Numbered from the stretch's first letter, positions 15,326 to 25,231 are shown. The stretch is 64,000 nt of DNA from Acidobacteriota bacterium (GCA_038040445.1 JBBPIG010000028.1:24124-88123), one strand, 5' to 3'. The notes: generated by a model from the letters alone, not told the origin. Program-made: numbers and translations.

Positions 15326-16669
15326 TTACCCGCCGGAGCTCGAGCCCGTCATAGCGCTTTCGATCTCCTCGATGGTTCTCGGCACACGCGCTGAAAGTAC
15401 CTGGTTTCCCTGTTCAGTCACGAGCACGTCGTCTTCGATGCGGATGCCAATTCCTCGATAGCGGGGGTCGACGCCTTCCGCGTCTTCAGCAATGTAAAGA
15501 CCGGGCTCAATTGTCATAACCATTCCCGGCGCAAGCCGGCGCCATTCATCCGCGACTTTGTATGGCCCAGCGTCGTGCACGTCCATTCCAAGCCAGTGAC
15601 TGGTTCGGTGCATGTAGAACTTCTTGAACGCTTCCTCTTCGATTAGCTTATCGATCTCGCCTTCGAGCAAGCCGAGCCGCATCAATCCTTCCGTTAGCAC
15701 ACGGACGGCTCGGTCGTGAGGCTCGATGAATGTAGCTCCGGGCCGCACCGCTTTGATGGCTTCGACCTGCGCGTCGAGCACTAGCTGATACAGCAAGGCC
15801 TGATCCTCAGTGAAGCTCCCCCGCGCCGGCCATGTCCTGGTTACGTCGCCCGTGTAGTAGCCGAATTCGGCCCCCGCATCAATCAGCACGAGATCGCGGT
15901 CCTCGATCCGCCGGTTGTTCGTGGTGTAGTGGAGCACGGTCGCGTTTGCGCCCGACGCTACAACGGGCGGATACCCGGAGCGAGGGCTCCCCTTCTTGCG
16001 AAACATATAGCGCAGCTCGGCCTCGATCTCGTATTCGTAAGCGCCGGGGCGCATAGCGCGCATCGCGGCAAGATGACCTTCGCATGTGATGTCTACAGCT
16101 CGGCGAAGCAGTTCGAGCTCATCAGGGGTTTTGATCAGCCGCATTTCGTGCAGCAGCTCCGCGGGGTCAATCACCGAGTTCGGGCCTGTCCCTTCTCGCT
16201 GCCGCTGGCGCTGGAACCGGCGCATCAAACCGATCAGCCGCTCGTCGAATGATGGATCGCCGCCAAAGCGGTAATAAATCCGATCAGCCTTCTCGGCAAG
16301 TTTAGGCAGTTCTTCATCCAGCTTGTCCATAGTGAACGCAGCATCAGCGCCGTACTCACGTTTCGCCCCCTCTTCTCCGGAGCGCCAGCCGGTCCACACT
16401 TCGCGCTCGCGGTCCTTTGGTTGAACAAACAGGACGAACTTGTGCTCGGGATGGTTCGGTGCGAGCACGGCGACAGCATTCGGTTCCTCGAAACCAGTGA
16501 GGTAATAGAAGTCCGTGTCCTGACGATACTCGTGCTCGACGTCCGAGTTGCGAAGAGCGGTCGGCGTGGTAGGGAATATCGCGATGCCGCCGTGTATCCG
16601 GCGCATGAACTCCTCGCGCCGCTGCCTGGTTCGTTGTGTTGTGGGCTCGCTTGGACTAGCTGTTAACAT
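15326..16669 (-). CDS. pepP: Xaa-Pro aminopeptidase (PepP type)
   Basis: The protein has the two-domain layout of aminopeptidase P. An N-terminal domain contains QDTDFYYLTGFEEPNAVAVL. The C-terminal pita-bread metalloprotease domain has metal ligands in LIDAGAEFGYYTGDVTRTW (two Asp), HRTSHWLGMDVHD (His), MTIEPGLYI (Glu) and IRIEDDVLVT (Glu). It removes an N-terminal residue preceding proline using two Mn ions. Starting at ATG 16669 gives 447 residues, close to the family norm; the frame could start at 16723. It is divergent from the polymerase gene. Confidence 0.92.
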   Translation of the reverse strand: MLTASPSEPTTQRTRQRREEFMRRIHGGIAIFPTTPTALRNSDVEHEYRQDTDFYYLTGFEEPNAVAVLAPNHPEHKFVLFVQPKDREREVWTGWRSGEEGAKREYGADAAFTMDKLDEELPKLAEKADRIYYRFGGDPSFDERLIGLMRRFQRQRQREGTGPNSVIDPAELLHEMRLIKTPDELELLRRAVDITCEGHLAAMRAMRPGAYEYEIEAELRYMFRKKGSPRSGYPPVVASGANATVLHYTTNNRRIEDRDLVLIDAGAEFGYYTGDVTRTWPARGSFTEDQALLYQLVLDAQVEAIKAVRPGATFIEPHDRAVRVLTEGLMRLGLLEGEIDKLIEEEAFKKFYMHRTSHWLGMDVHDAGPYKVADEWRRLAPGMVMTIEPGLYIAEDAEGVDPRYRGIGIRIEDDVLVTEQGNQVLSARVPRTIEEIESAMTGSSSGG

Positions 16670-16835
16670 GACGTTGGGACTTCGGGTGCTTGATTGTGTC
16701 CAACCTTGATGTAAGAATCTCAACTATATCGAGCACGTGTGACTTTCTCAAGCGAGCGTCCGATCGAGCCCGAACGGCCCTTTTGCGCGGGATCAAGCAT
16801 GCGACAGCCGAAGGCGTGAAGCGAGGCAAAGCAGA

Positions 16836-18590
16836 GTGAGCAGGGCGCCCTTTCAACTCGTTACCACGGAGCCAGCCCTGGAAAAGGCTCTGGAAGCCAT
16901 TTCTCGCCATCAGATCATCGGTGTCGACACCGAGACTACCTCGCTCGATCCCCTTCAGGGCAGAGTGAGGTTGCTTCAGTTTGCAACTCCCGAACAGAGC
17001 TTCGTCATCGACCTCTTTCAGCTTCCGGCGATGAGACACGCGGGGCTGCGCGAGCTGCTGTCATCGACCAAGCCGATCAAAACTCTCCACAATGCCAAGT
17101 TCGATGTGAAGATGCTGCTTCATCACTTCGATCTCGAAACGCGCGGGCTGTTCGACACATTGCTGGCGAGCCAGTTGATCGGCGCCGGTCGACACGAAGG
17201 CGGGCACGGCCTCGCCGCTGTTAGCGATCGTCATCTCGGCGAGCTCGTGGACAAATCCCTCCAGATTAGCGACTGGTCGCGGGAGCTCACCGACGCTCAA
17301 TACGAGTACGCGGCGAAGGATGCGGCGTTGATGTTGCCGCTCTACGAGAAACTTTCGGCCGGCCTTCATGAACTGAACCTGGAGGAAGTGGCCAGGCTCG
17401 AGTTTGATTGCGTCCTGCCTATCGCGGCGATGGAGCTCGCAGGCATGGCGCTTGATGTGGATTGCTGGCGCCGGCTCGTAGCCGGTCTCGAGCGCGCGCA
17501 CGAGGTGTTGTCCGATGAGCTGAAACGTGAGCTGGCAGCGGGGATTCCCCAGCTCACGCTGTTCGGCGAGCCGCCAAACATCAACCTCGATAGTCCGACG
17601 CAGATAACGGACGCGCTTGCCCACATGGGCATCAAGGTTGAAGGCACGCGAAGCTTGCACCTTCAAGCGCTTGCAAAGGATCATCCCGCGATCGAAAAGC
17701 TCTTGGAATATCGTAGTGTCCAGAAGCTTCTTTCGAGCTACGGTCTTGCGCTGCTCGAACACGTCAGTCCCGTCACCGGACGCATCCACGCGGACTTCAG
17801 GCAAATGGGCGCCACTGGCGGACGCATGAGTTGCTCTGACCCAAATCTACAGCAGGTACCCAACACGCCCGAATATCGCTCGTGCTTTCGCGCGCCATCG
17901 GGCCGCAAGCTTGTGATCGCGGACTATTCGCAGATCGAGCTGCGCATACTCGCCGATTGGTCCCAAGACACCGCGCTGGTTAAAGCCCTGCTGTCTGGCG
18001 AGGACTTACATTGCGTGACTGCCAGTCAGATGTTCGGCATCCCGCTGGAACAGGTGTCCAAGGATCAACGCGCGGCGGCAAAGCAGCTCAACTACGGAAT
18101 TATGTACGGACTGGGCGCTCAGGGGTTAGGCGCGCGAATCGGATGCTCGCTCGACGAGGCCGAGATACTGTTACGGAAATACTTCGATGCGTATAGCGGA
18201 GTGGCCGCGTTCCTGCGAGATGCGGCCGACCGAGCGGTGACGGATCGCGAAAGCCGCACACGCTCGGGCCGGTTGATCTATTTCAGTTTCGACGCGAATG
18301 ATCGCAGCCAGGTGGGCGCTACTCAGCGGCTCGGAAAGAACGCGCCGATTCAGGGCTCATCGGCGGACATCATCAAGCGCGCGTTGGCGCTGCTGTATGA
18401 TGCGCTCAAGCCGCTGGACGCGAAAATCGTGAACTGCGTTCACGACGAGATTGTCATCGAAGTGGCCGAGGCACAGGCCGAGGAGTGCGCGGCGATTCTC
18501 GATCGCGAAATGATGGAAGCAGCACGGGAGTTCATCCGCAGCGTGCCCGTCGCGGTCGATATCGTGATCGGGGATGCGTGGTTGAAGTAG
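16836..18590 (+). CDS. polA: DNA polymerase I, Klenow-like form without 5' nuclease domain
   Basis: The 584-residue protein starts directly with the 3'-5' proofreading domain: DTET at 31-34, then LHNAKFDVKML and the KDAALMLPLY segment. The family A polymerase follows, with motif A ADYSQIELR (362-370), motif B RAAAKQLNYGIMYG (412-425) and motif C VHDEI. Bacterial PolA is usually about 900 residues because of a 5'-3' exonuclease domain that is wholly missing here. Position 420 is Tyr where E. coli PolA has Phe762; the T7 enzyme also has Tyr there. A separate 5' nuclease gene may exist elsewhere. Confidence 0.93.
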   Translation: MSRAPFQLVTTEPALEKALEAISRHQIIGVDTETTSLDPLQGRVRLLQFATPEQSFVIDLFQLPAMRHAGLRELLSSTKPIKTLHNAKFDVKMLLHHFDLETRGLFDTLLASQLIGAGRHEGGHGLAAVSDRHLGELVDKSLQISDWSRELTDAQYEYAAKDAALMLPLYEKLSAGLHELNLEEVARLEFDCVLPIAAMELAGMALDVDCWRRLVAGLERAHEVLSDELKRELAAGIPQLTLFGEPPNINLDSPTQITDALAHMGIKVEGTRSLHLQALAKDHPAIEKLLEYRSVQKLLSSYGLALLEHVSPVTGRIHADFRQMGATGGRMSCSDPNLQQVPNTPEYRSCFRAPSGRKLVIADYSQIELRILADWSQDTALVKALLSGEDLHCVTASQMFGIPLEQVSKDQRAAAKQLNYGIMYGLGAQGLGARIGCSLDEAEILLRKYFDAYSGVAAFLRDAADRAVTDRESRTRSGRLIYFSFDANDRSQVGATQRLGKNAPIQGSSADIIKRALALLYDALKPLDAKIVNCVHDEIVIEVAEAQAEECAAILDREMMEAAREFIRSVPVAVDIVIGDAWLK

Positions 18591-18680
18591 CGAACAGGCA
18601 GATTGGAGAATCTACGGCATAGACGGCGGTCGGACGTCACGCTTGCTTCGCCAGGCGGCTGAGCGAATTCAAGCGCATGG

Positions 18681-18748
18681 CTTCAGTTTTCCAATCGCTT
18701 CAGTTTTCCAATTGCTTCAGTCTTCCAATTGCTTCAGTCTTCCAATTA
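18681..18748. repeat. Four tandem 17-bp repeats across a gene end
   Basis: CTTCAGTTTTCCAATTG-type units occupy 18681-18697, 18698-18714, 18715-18731 and 18732-18748 with one or two base changes. On the minus strand each unit reads CAATTGGAAGACTGAAG, and the last copies encode the C-terminus LKQLEN and the stop of the gene at 18700-19653. Because 17 is not a multiple of three, a change in copy number would change the last residues. Confidence 0.85.
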
Positions 18749-19653
18749 TCATTCGATGCCTGGCTGATGAACTGCTTCCAGTCCCGCCGCGCGTCGTCAT
18801 TGCGATTGGCGCGCTCTTCAGCAAGAGCTCTATTGAAGAGAGCTTCGCCGTAAGGGGGAGACTTCGCCAGAGCCTTGCTGAAATACTCGATAGCGTCGGA
18901 GTACCTATCCAGTTGTAGAAGCGCCACACCCGTGTCGCTGAGCGCTTCGGGCGTTTCGACTCCGCGGGCGGCCAGTTGATTCAGAATCTCGAGCGCCTGC
19001 CGGGCATCGGCCCGTGTTCCGCGCGCCAGATAAACGCGAGCCAACACGTGTCTATCGTCGACTGGAGCGGTCACATCCATGGCCGATTTCAGTTTGATGA
19101 GGGCGAGGTTGAACTGCAGCTCGTCATCGTGACGATCACCGCCTCGAGTCACGCCCGCGTAGCGAGAGTGATTGAATCCACCCGAGACTCGAGCCTCTAT
19201 GTATCGCACGTCCTTATTGGCCAATCTGAGCGCCTCCATACCGGCCTGGCCGGGCGCCTGGCCCCTGGTAATCAAAAAGAGACTCGCAGCGGCGATTGCG
19301 CATGTTACAAGTCCGACTGACGCGAGTCTCGGATAAGAAACATAGAAACCGCCGGCAGCTCGCGCTTTCTGAGCCGGCTTGCGGCGGTTGCGTTCATCTC
19401 TCTGTATGTAGGCGAGGACTCTTTCGGTCTGTGCAGACACGGCTTCCTCGGTGAGCGGAGCCGCCGCTTCCTCGGAGCGTCCAAGAAAAGCCAGGACTTG
19501 CCGGCAATCATCGCACCCGGCGAAATGCTGCTCGCACTGGACACTGCGGTGTGCTGGAAGTCTGCTTTCGGAATAGGCGAGAATGTCAGCTTCATTGGGG
19601 CAACCAGGGGTTCTCCCCCCGACCAGGCGTAGTAGAACATCACTTATTTTCAT
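18700..19653 (-). CDS. Zinc-finger (anti-sigma-like) membrane protein with TPR repeats
   Basis: ATG 19653 follows GGAGGCAAGGAAG and gives 317 residues. Residues near 20-55 contain HRSVQCEQHFAGCDDC, the H-x3-C-x2-C zinc finger of anti-sigma (zf-HC2) proteins. A single membrane helix lies at about 115-137 (LASVGLVTCAIAAASLFLIT). The outer part has TPR units such as AEALSDTGVALLQLDRYSDAIEYFSKALAKSP in outline. Such proteins can hold a sigma factor at the membrane, yet no sigma gene is adjacent. The upstream in-frame part to 19836 lacks protein character and was left out. Confidence 0.75.
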   Translation of the reverse strand: MKISDVLLRLVGGRTPGCPNEADILAYSESRLPAHRSVQCEQHFAGCDDCRQVLAFLGRSEEAAAPLTEEAVSAQTERVLAYIQRDERNRRKPAQKARAAGGFYVSYPRLASVGLVTCAIAAASLFLITRGQAPGQAGMEALRLANKDVRYIEARVSGGFNHSRYAGVTRGGDRHDDELQFNLALIKLKSAMDVTAPVDDRHVLARVYLARGTRADARQALEILNQLAARGVETPEALSDTGVALLQLDRYSDAIEYFSKALAKSPPYGEALFNRALAEERANRNDDARRDWKQFISQASNDNWKTEAIGRLKQLEN

Positions 19654-19910
19654 TGTGGCTTCCTTGCCTCCATATACGGTATTGCCTTCGCCGAACACCG
19701 CCGAGCTACGGGGGCGCAGTCCTGAACGCTCACAATTAGCGCCAATTGGAATGCTAGCTTGGCAATTGGCCCGGCCCACTCTGCCGAAGCGCCGGCCAAT
19801 GAAGGGAAATCCTGCTCTCTCGTCTCTTCCCTCCACTTATTATTGACGGAAAGTTTTTGGCGGACGATTCAAGAATCTTCCAAATAAGATCAAAGTTTTT
19901 TTCGCTGGAA

Positions 19911-20147
19911 TCAAACCCGGTTAACTTTCTGAGCACAGTCTTTAGAGCAAAACTCGCGCCCGCCGACGAGCAAGGCGCTTGTGTGGGTTATGTACATGCC
20001 GCAATTCTGGCACCGGGTCATATGTGCCGGACGACCTTCACGGGTTGTTGCGCCAGAGCCGCGGCCAGACGGCAAAGACAGAAGCCGCCTGACTAAACGA
20101 ACCGCGACGTAAGCCAGGAGACAATAGACTATGAATCGGAAAAACAT
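19911..20147 (-). CDS. Small membrane-anchored zinc-ribbon protein (PP0621-like)
   Basis: From ATG 20147 the 78-residue product has one N-terminal membrane helix (MFFRFIVYCLLAYVAVRLV), a basic Ser/Gly linker, and a C-terminal metal site with CQNC, then CSKDC 22 residues later. This pattern matches small proteins annotated PP0621-like, of unknown function. The longer frame to 20195 starts inside the preceding intergenic region. It lies 61 bp downstream of the TPR gene on the same strand. Confidence 0.65.
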   Translation of the reverse strand: MFFRFIVYCLLAYVAVRLVRRLLSLPSGRGSGATTREGRPAHMTRCQNCGMYITHTSALLVGGREFCSKDCAQKVNRV

Positions 20148-20208
20148 TGTGCTTGACGACTTCGGGATGCGTGAATCCGAAACGCATCGCCGCAATTCAG
20201 CAGTTTGC

Positions 20209-20931
20209 CTACTCCTTGGGAATGCTCACCGCCTTGCCAGCCTTCAAGTCCGCGACCAGCGTTTCCAAAATAGAGATCCTCTGATTGGTCGGGTCTGTTT
20301 CCTTGAGGCGTTTGACCGTCTCTTCAGCCGCGCGCGCGTCTCTCTTTAACACGTAGGCTTCAACAAGATGGCCAAGAGCGTGCCCGTTCTTGGGATCAAT
20401 GCCGAGCGCTTGTTGAAGCTGCGGGATCGCTTGATCGGGTTGCGGCGGTTCGCGCTGAACGTAGGTTTCAGCCAGCGCAACGTAGAGATCAGCCTCCTTC
20501 GGTTCGGCCTTGATCGCGCGATTGAACCATGTCTCCGCTTCAGCATAGTTCTTCTGGTCAAAATAGTACTGACCTAAGAAGGCGCCCGCGCCCCCGAGTT
20601 GATTAAACTGGTTCGGGTCGATGGCATACGCCTTGTTCAAATATTCGACGGTCTCGGCGACCCGGCCGACCTGATTAAAAATCTTCGCAGCTTCAACCTG
20701 CGCTTGAAAGTCGTTGGGGCTATTCTTGGCGCTCTCGATGACTTGCTGTACCTGACCCATCATTGCTTGCTGGGCCTGCTGGCCGCCGCCTGCCGCGCTT
20801 GCCATCCCCGGCTGCGTCGGATTCGAGGCCGGCGACGCGTTGCTCTTGTTGTAATTCTGCGTGAGAAAGAAGCTGATAATGAATCCGATGGCCAAACCGA
20901 TGATGCCGATAAGGTACTTGTTCTTGTTCAC
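20209..20931 (-). CDS. Membrane-anchored TPR protein
   Basis: The 240-residue protein has an N-terminal helix (residues 6-24) and a Gln/Ala-rich linker. Four TPR-like units follow, e.g. VAETVEYLNKAYAIDPNQFN and YAEAETWFNRAIKAEPKEA. TPRs bind other proteins; the partner is unknown. The layout resembles the C-terminal part of cytochrome-biogenesis CcmI/NrfG-type TPR proteins, but no cytochrome genes are near. A short hairpin and rnpB lie upstream. Confidence 0.75.
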   Translation of the reverse strand: MNKNKYLIGIIGLAIGFIISFFLTQNYNKSNASPASNPTQPGMASAAGGGQQAQQAMMGQVQQVIESAKNSPNDFQAQVEAAKIFNQVGRVAETVEYLNKAYAIDPNQFNQLGGAGAFLGQYYFDQKNYAEAETWFNRAIKAEPKEADLYVALAETYVQREPPQPDQAIPQLQQALGIDPKNGHALGHLVEAYVLKRDARAAEETVKRLKETDPTNQRISILETLVADLKAGKAVSIPKE

Positions 20932-20953
20932 GTTTGTCTCCGATAAAACCGTA

Positions 20954-21012
20954 CCGTAGGTTGTCTAACCTGCGGAACTACGAAACGAGCCGAAGGTTAG
21001 ACAACCTACGGT
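20954..21012. repeat. Inverted repeat between TPR gene and rnpB
   Basis: CCGTAGGTTGTCTAACCT (20954-20971) is matched by AGGTTAGACAACCTACGG (20993-21010) around a 20-base loop. It lies just beyond the 3' end of RNase P RNA, so it could act in ending or processing that transcript, and it resembles the other palindromic intergenic elements in the window. Confidence 0.7.
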
Positions 21013-21021
21013 GCATCCGAT

Positions 21022-21468
<447 letters not shown>

Positions 21469-21575
21469 GGATTTGAAATCTCAAATTGAAATCTCAAAGA
21501 CTAGAAACCGTAAGCGCCAGCAACCGTCCAACCCGCTCCAAAGAACCAGCGAAAGTATAACACAGAGGGTGAAGA

Positions 21576-21728
21576 GCTAAGGGCTAAAGGGCTAAGTGGA
21601 GTTCAGGGTTCAGGGTTCAGAGTTCCGAGTCCTCAAAAGATGAGGAGTTCGGATACCTGAGGTCCGACGTCGTTTGGGGAAGCTCAACCCCAGCCTGAAC
21701 CCTGAACCCTGAACTCGGAACCCTGAAC
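21576..21728. repeat. Heptamer-period inverted repeat upstream of response regulator
   Basis: GCTAAGG-GCTAAAG-GGCTAAG stands near 21576-21596. GTTCAGG-GTTCAGG-GTTCAGA-GTTCCGA occupies 21601-21628, and CCTGAAC-CCTGAAC-CCTGAAC-TCGGAAC-CCTGAAC occupies 21693-21728. The last two blocks are complementary, forming a long stem with a period of 7 bp. A smaller hairpin lies in the loop. It sits 44 bp before the regulator's ATG. Confidence 0.85.
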
Positions 21729-21771
21729 GCCCCTTTGCCCTTGTGCTCTTCGCGCTCTTATACTGACACAA

Positions 21772-22482
21772 ATGCGTATTCTGGTTGTCGAAGACGAAGC
21801 CAAGATGGCCAGCTTCATCAAGCGAGGGCTTGAGGAAGAAGGCGCCGCCGTTGACATTTCTACCGACGGACAAGATGGGCTGTATCGCGCTTCGACCGGT
21901 ACCTACGACCTAATCATTCTCGACATCACGCTTCCGTTAATGGATGGCCTCGATGTTTGCCGGAGGCTTCGGGAAAGCCGAATCTCGACGCCGATTCTGC
22001 TGCTGACTGCCCGCGACTCGGTTGATATGAAGGTTAGCGGACTGGACAGCGGCGCCGACGACTACTTGACCAAGCCCTTCGCATTCGCCGAACTACTCGC
22101 CCGGATTCGAGCCCTGCGCCGGCGCGACCGTGCCGAAGTGAGTCTCCGGCTACAAATCGGCGATTTGGTCCTTGATCCTTTGACCCGCCGCGTTACACGA
22201 GCGAATCAGCCGATCAGTCTCACGTCCAAAGAGTTTGCGCTGCTCGAGTGCTTTATGCGGCACCCGGATCAAGTGCTTTCGCGAACGGTACTTTCAGAGA
22301 ACGTGTGGGATGAAACCTTCGACTCCTTCACGAATGTCATCGATGTGTACGTGAACTATCTGCGAAACAAGATAGACCGTAGCTTTTCGCCGAAGCTGAT
22401 CCACACCGTTCGGGGCGCGGGTTACGTGCTGAGGAGACCGGAAACGGTTGGCGAGCCGGTGGGTGATCGAGAGCAGCGCTAA
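21772..22482 (+). CDS. OmpR/PhoB-family response regulator
   Basis: The 236-residue protein has a receiver domain (acidic pocket EDE at 8-10, phospho-acceptor Asp in LIILDITLP near 51, Lys in LTKPFAFAELLARI near 101). A C-terminal winged helix (about 125-225) shows LTSKEFALLECFMRHPDQVLSR and IHTVRGAGYVLR. It is a two-component transcription regulator like CusR or MprA. No histidine kinase is adjacent; the next gene is on the other strand. The partner kinase must be elsewhere. Target genes are unknown. Confidence 0.93.
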   Translation: MRILVVEDEAKMASFIKRGLEEEGAAVDISTDGQDGLYRASTGTYDLIILDITLPLMDGLDVCRRLRESRISTPILLLTARDSVDMKVSGLDSGADDYLTKPFAFAELLARIRALRRRDRAEVSLRLQIGDLVLDPLTRRVTRANQPISLTSKEFALLECFMRHPDQVLSRTVLSENVWDETFDSFTNVIDVYVNYLRNKIDRSFSPKLIHTVRGAGYVLRRPETVGEPVGDREQR

Positions 22483-22488
22483 ACCAAA

Positions 22489-22510
22489 AGGCGGGACCGA
22501 AGTCCCGCCT
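22489..22510 (-). terminator. Rho-independent terminator for the propeller/IPT gene
   Basis: AGGCGGGAC (22489-22497) pairs with GTCCCGCCT (22502-22510) around CGAA. On the minus strand it is followed by TTTTGGTTT, a fair U-tract; on the plus strand the flank is not T-rich. It lies 34 bp after the stop of the leftward gene and 7 bp after the stop of the rightward regulator. Confidence 0.75.
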
Positions 22511-22543
22511 CTCAAAACTTACGCGACTCTTAAAACCTTTGAC

Positions 22544-25231
22544 TTACTCGTCATCGCTGCTCGCGACTTCACTCTGCCGAGGCCGGAAGAAGGCTGATGG
22601 AACCGACACGGTTCCGGCGTTGACCACCCGCACTTGGAAGCTGCCCATCCGCTCAAGCTTCTTCGCCGGAACCACCACAATCAGCCGACCGCCCTTCAAC
22701 GTCTCGGGCTTCTGTTGAATGACCGGAGCGTCCTCCATACCCAACTTAAAGAACTCGACTGTTGCGCCTCTGCGGAAGTTCGCGCCTCGAATCACAACAC
22801 GGACCTGCGAAGCGTCATCTTTCACAGGCTGAATTGAGACGTCTGCGATCTCGGGTCCGACGATGCTCAGCCCCATGTTCGTTGAAGCCACGCCGTCTGC
22901 GTCGTTCGGGTTGACCACCTGAAATCTTAGCGTGTCCGGTTTCTCGAGCAGCCTGTTCAAATCAGCCGTGAGAGTTACGGTCAAATGAGAGCTGTTCCGG
23001 AAGCGCACGTGCTTGTTCTCAACGCGGGCATTTCCGGCGTACACCCGTGCGTTCTTGCGGAAGCTCTTACCAAGGATGTCGATCCTCACCTGGGATGAAC
23101 CGGCGAAGATTCTGCCCGGCGCAAAGGTGGTGATCTCAGGCGCCTGCACTTCAAGTTCGCGCGGCTCGGATGCGCTCCCGTCAGGGTTGCGCACGACCAC
23201 CTCGAGGTCTCCGGATTCCTGAAAGATATGCGTCGGAACGCCCAGCTTGATAGCCTTGCTGTTCAGGCGCTGAACCTGGACTGCCGTAAACACGTCGCGA
23301 CCAACCCGCAGCTCGACCTGAGCCCCTTCTCGGAAGTTGTACCCTGCTATCGTGAGCCCGAAGCTACCGTCGCCGGCAACGACGCTTTTGACGGTCGTCT
23401 TCAAGTCTGTTACGCGCGGACCAAAGATGCGCAGCTCTTTCTCATTCGCCGACACCAGGTCCGCCACCGCCAAATCTCTCACCTGCACTTTAACGCCGCC
23501 CGCTTTCACGCTGTCGGCGAGGTCCGCGGGAACGACGGCTTGCAGCGTGCCGGTACTGATTTGTTGAGTGTTGAGCGGCCGGCCGGCAACGACTACTGTT
23601 GAGCTGGCGCGGAAGTTTTTTCCCGTCACTCTGAGCGTGAACGGCGTGCTCGGTCCGGCCACTTCGGCCGGGCTGATGCGATCTATCATCGGCGCGTCGG
23701 GTCTTACCACTCTCAGTTCTCTTGGTTGAGACAGCGCTCCGTTGGCGCCCTTGACCAGAATGTTGATCGAGGTGACTTGATCAAACAGTGCTTTGGGCAG
23801 CCTGGTCTCGAGCGCGCTTCCCCTTCTCACAAGGTCGGCGCCCATCTCGACACCGTTCACTAAGAGCGACGAGCCTTCGGTGAAATTCCTCCCGGCGACT
23901 ATAAGCTTCAGATTCCTTAGCCTGCCCTGACCTACGGCCTCGGGCGACATCAATTCGATCATCGGAGCTGACGGGTCCGTCTCGTTGGGTCCGACAACAT
24001 CGAAATTGATGATCGTCACCTGGTCGCCACTCGCCGCCGAGCGCACCGCGGCAATTGAATGCGTCTTTTCGCTCAGCGCAATTCGCCGAAGCTCGCTGCC
24101 AACCTCGTGATAGGATTCCAACTCGCCTGTGCCGGTGTTGAAGGCCAACAGCATCCCCGTAGTCGATCCGACGAACGCTATCGAAGCGTCGCCGCTGAAC
24201 GCGACGTTGTTGGCGAGCGAAAAGTCGACCCCCTCGGGAGGCGTGAATTCAGACAGGTCCACGAGGCGGCCGTCCTGATTTGCGATAATCGTGACTCCTC
24301 CGCGCTTGGCGTTAGATGGCCGCCGTATTCGAGTCGCCGCTATCATTTCATTTCCGTCTCGCCCCGTGGCAACGGTTATGCGTTCGGGAGAAGGTATGGA
24401 GATGCTGTCGATGATGATGCCGCTCTCGGTGTCTAACGCGAACAGGCGGTCGCCGGTCGACGCTGCAACGTAGACTAATCGTCCATCTGAGCTGAACGCC
24501 GGATTGTTCGCTTCATCAAAGCGCGCGATCGACGGGTTGAAGTTCACGCCTGATGTCAGCTCGCCCTGGTCATCGATCCGTATCACCGATAGGTTGTTCC
24601 CGGCGGCGCTCGAAACCGCCAACCTTCGCCGCGTGCCGTCATCATAGAGCGCCATCTCGGATGGCCGTCCGATCAGGGCAAGATGAGAAGCCAACTGTCC
24701 GGTTTCTACGTCGAACGAGTAAAGGGTCGGCACGTCGAAGCTCGATGCAATCAGACAGAACCGTCCGTCTCGGGTCAGCACCGCGCCGGTTGCGGCCGTG
24801 ATCCGCGCGTCGATAGGAAGCACCAGCAGCGATTTCAACTCGAGCCGCTTTGCGCTGGTCGCATCGATGACGCTCACCGTCGCAGGACTACCGCTCGAGG
24901 GATCATTCACAGCCGGAACCGCGATCAGCCTGCGACCGGCCGTCTCTACGATCGATATCGAGCCCAAACTCTCGCCGATAGCAACCGATGAAAGAATCCT
25001 GCCTGAAGTTAAGCTGAATGAGATAAGCGATCCGCCGGTGACCGACGCGACGAAGCCGACTTTGCCGCTCGAGGCGATCAGCGGTTGCGCGTGCTCGTCG
25101 AGGATGGCGGACGAAGGCAGCGAGACGCTGCGCACTCGAGAAAGCCTGGTTCGATCGCTTCCCTGCGCAACTGCAAGGCTGAGCAGTAACAGGCAAGTTA
25201 CAAGCGTCGCGGGTTTGCGATTGGGCTTCAA
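22544..25231 (-). CDS. Large exported beta-propeller protein with IPT/TIG repeats
   Basis: The 895-residue precursor has a signal peptide (about 1-24, ending AVAQGS). Residues 30-430 contain repeated blades such as SFDVETGQLASHL, AFSSDGRLVYVAASTGDRLF and AFNTGTGELESY, typical of YVTN-like propellers. From about 435 there are five Ig-like IPT/TIG units with recurrent PxITxISP/AGSxxVxIxGxNF patterns (VAGRNFTEGSSLLVNG, VTGKNFRASSTVVVAG, IAGYNFREGAQVELRV). It is probably a surface or periplasmic binding or adhesion protein. A terminator follows it. It is divergent from the cupin gene. Confidence 0.8.
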   Translation of the reverse strand: MKPNRKPATLVTCLLLLSLAVAQGSDRTRLSRVRSVSLPSSAILDEHAQPLIASSGKVGFVASVTGGSLISFSLTSGRILSSVAIGESLGSISIVETAGRRLIAVPAVNDPSSGSPATVSVIDATSAKRLELKSLLVLPIDARITAATGAVLTRDGRFCLIASSFDVPTLYSFDVETGQLASHLALIGRPSEMALYDDGTRRRLAVSSAAGNNLSVIRIDDQGELTSGVNFNPSIARFDEANNPAFSSDGRLVYVAASTGDRLFALDTESGIIIDSISIPSPERITVATGRDGNEMIAATRIRRPSNAKRGGVTIIANQDGRLVDLSEFTPPEGVDFSLANNVAFSGDASIAFVGSTTGMLLAFNTGTGELESYHEVGSELRRIALSEKTHSIAAVRSAASGDQVTIINFDVVGPNETDPSAPMIELMSPEAVGQGRLRNLKLIVAGRNFTEGSSLLVNGVEMGADLVRRGSALETRLPKALFDQVTSINILVKGANGALSQPRELRVVRPDAPMIDRISPAEVAGPSTPFTLRVTGKNFRASSTVVVAGRPLNTQQISTGTLQAVVPADLADSVKAGGVKVQVRDLAVADLVSANEKELRIFGPRVTDLKTTVKSVVAGDGSFGLTIAGYNFREGAQVELRVGRDVFTAVQVQRLNSKAIKLGVPTHIFQESGDLEVVVRNPDGSASEPRELEVQAPEITTFAPGRIFAGSSQVRIDILGKSFRKNARVYAGNARVENKHVRFRNSSHLTVTLTADLNRLLEKPDTLRFQVVNPNDADGVASTNMGLSIVGPEIADVSIQPVKDDASQVRVVIRGANFRRGATVEFFKLGMEDAPVIQQKPETLKGGRLIVVVPAKKLERMGSFQVRVVNAGTVSVPSAFFRPRQSEVASSDDE

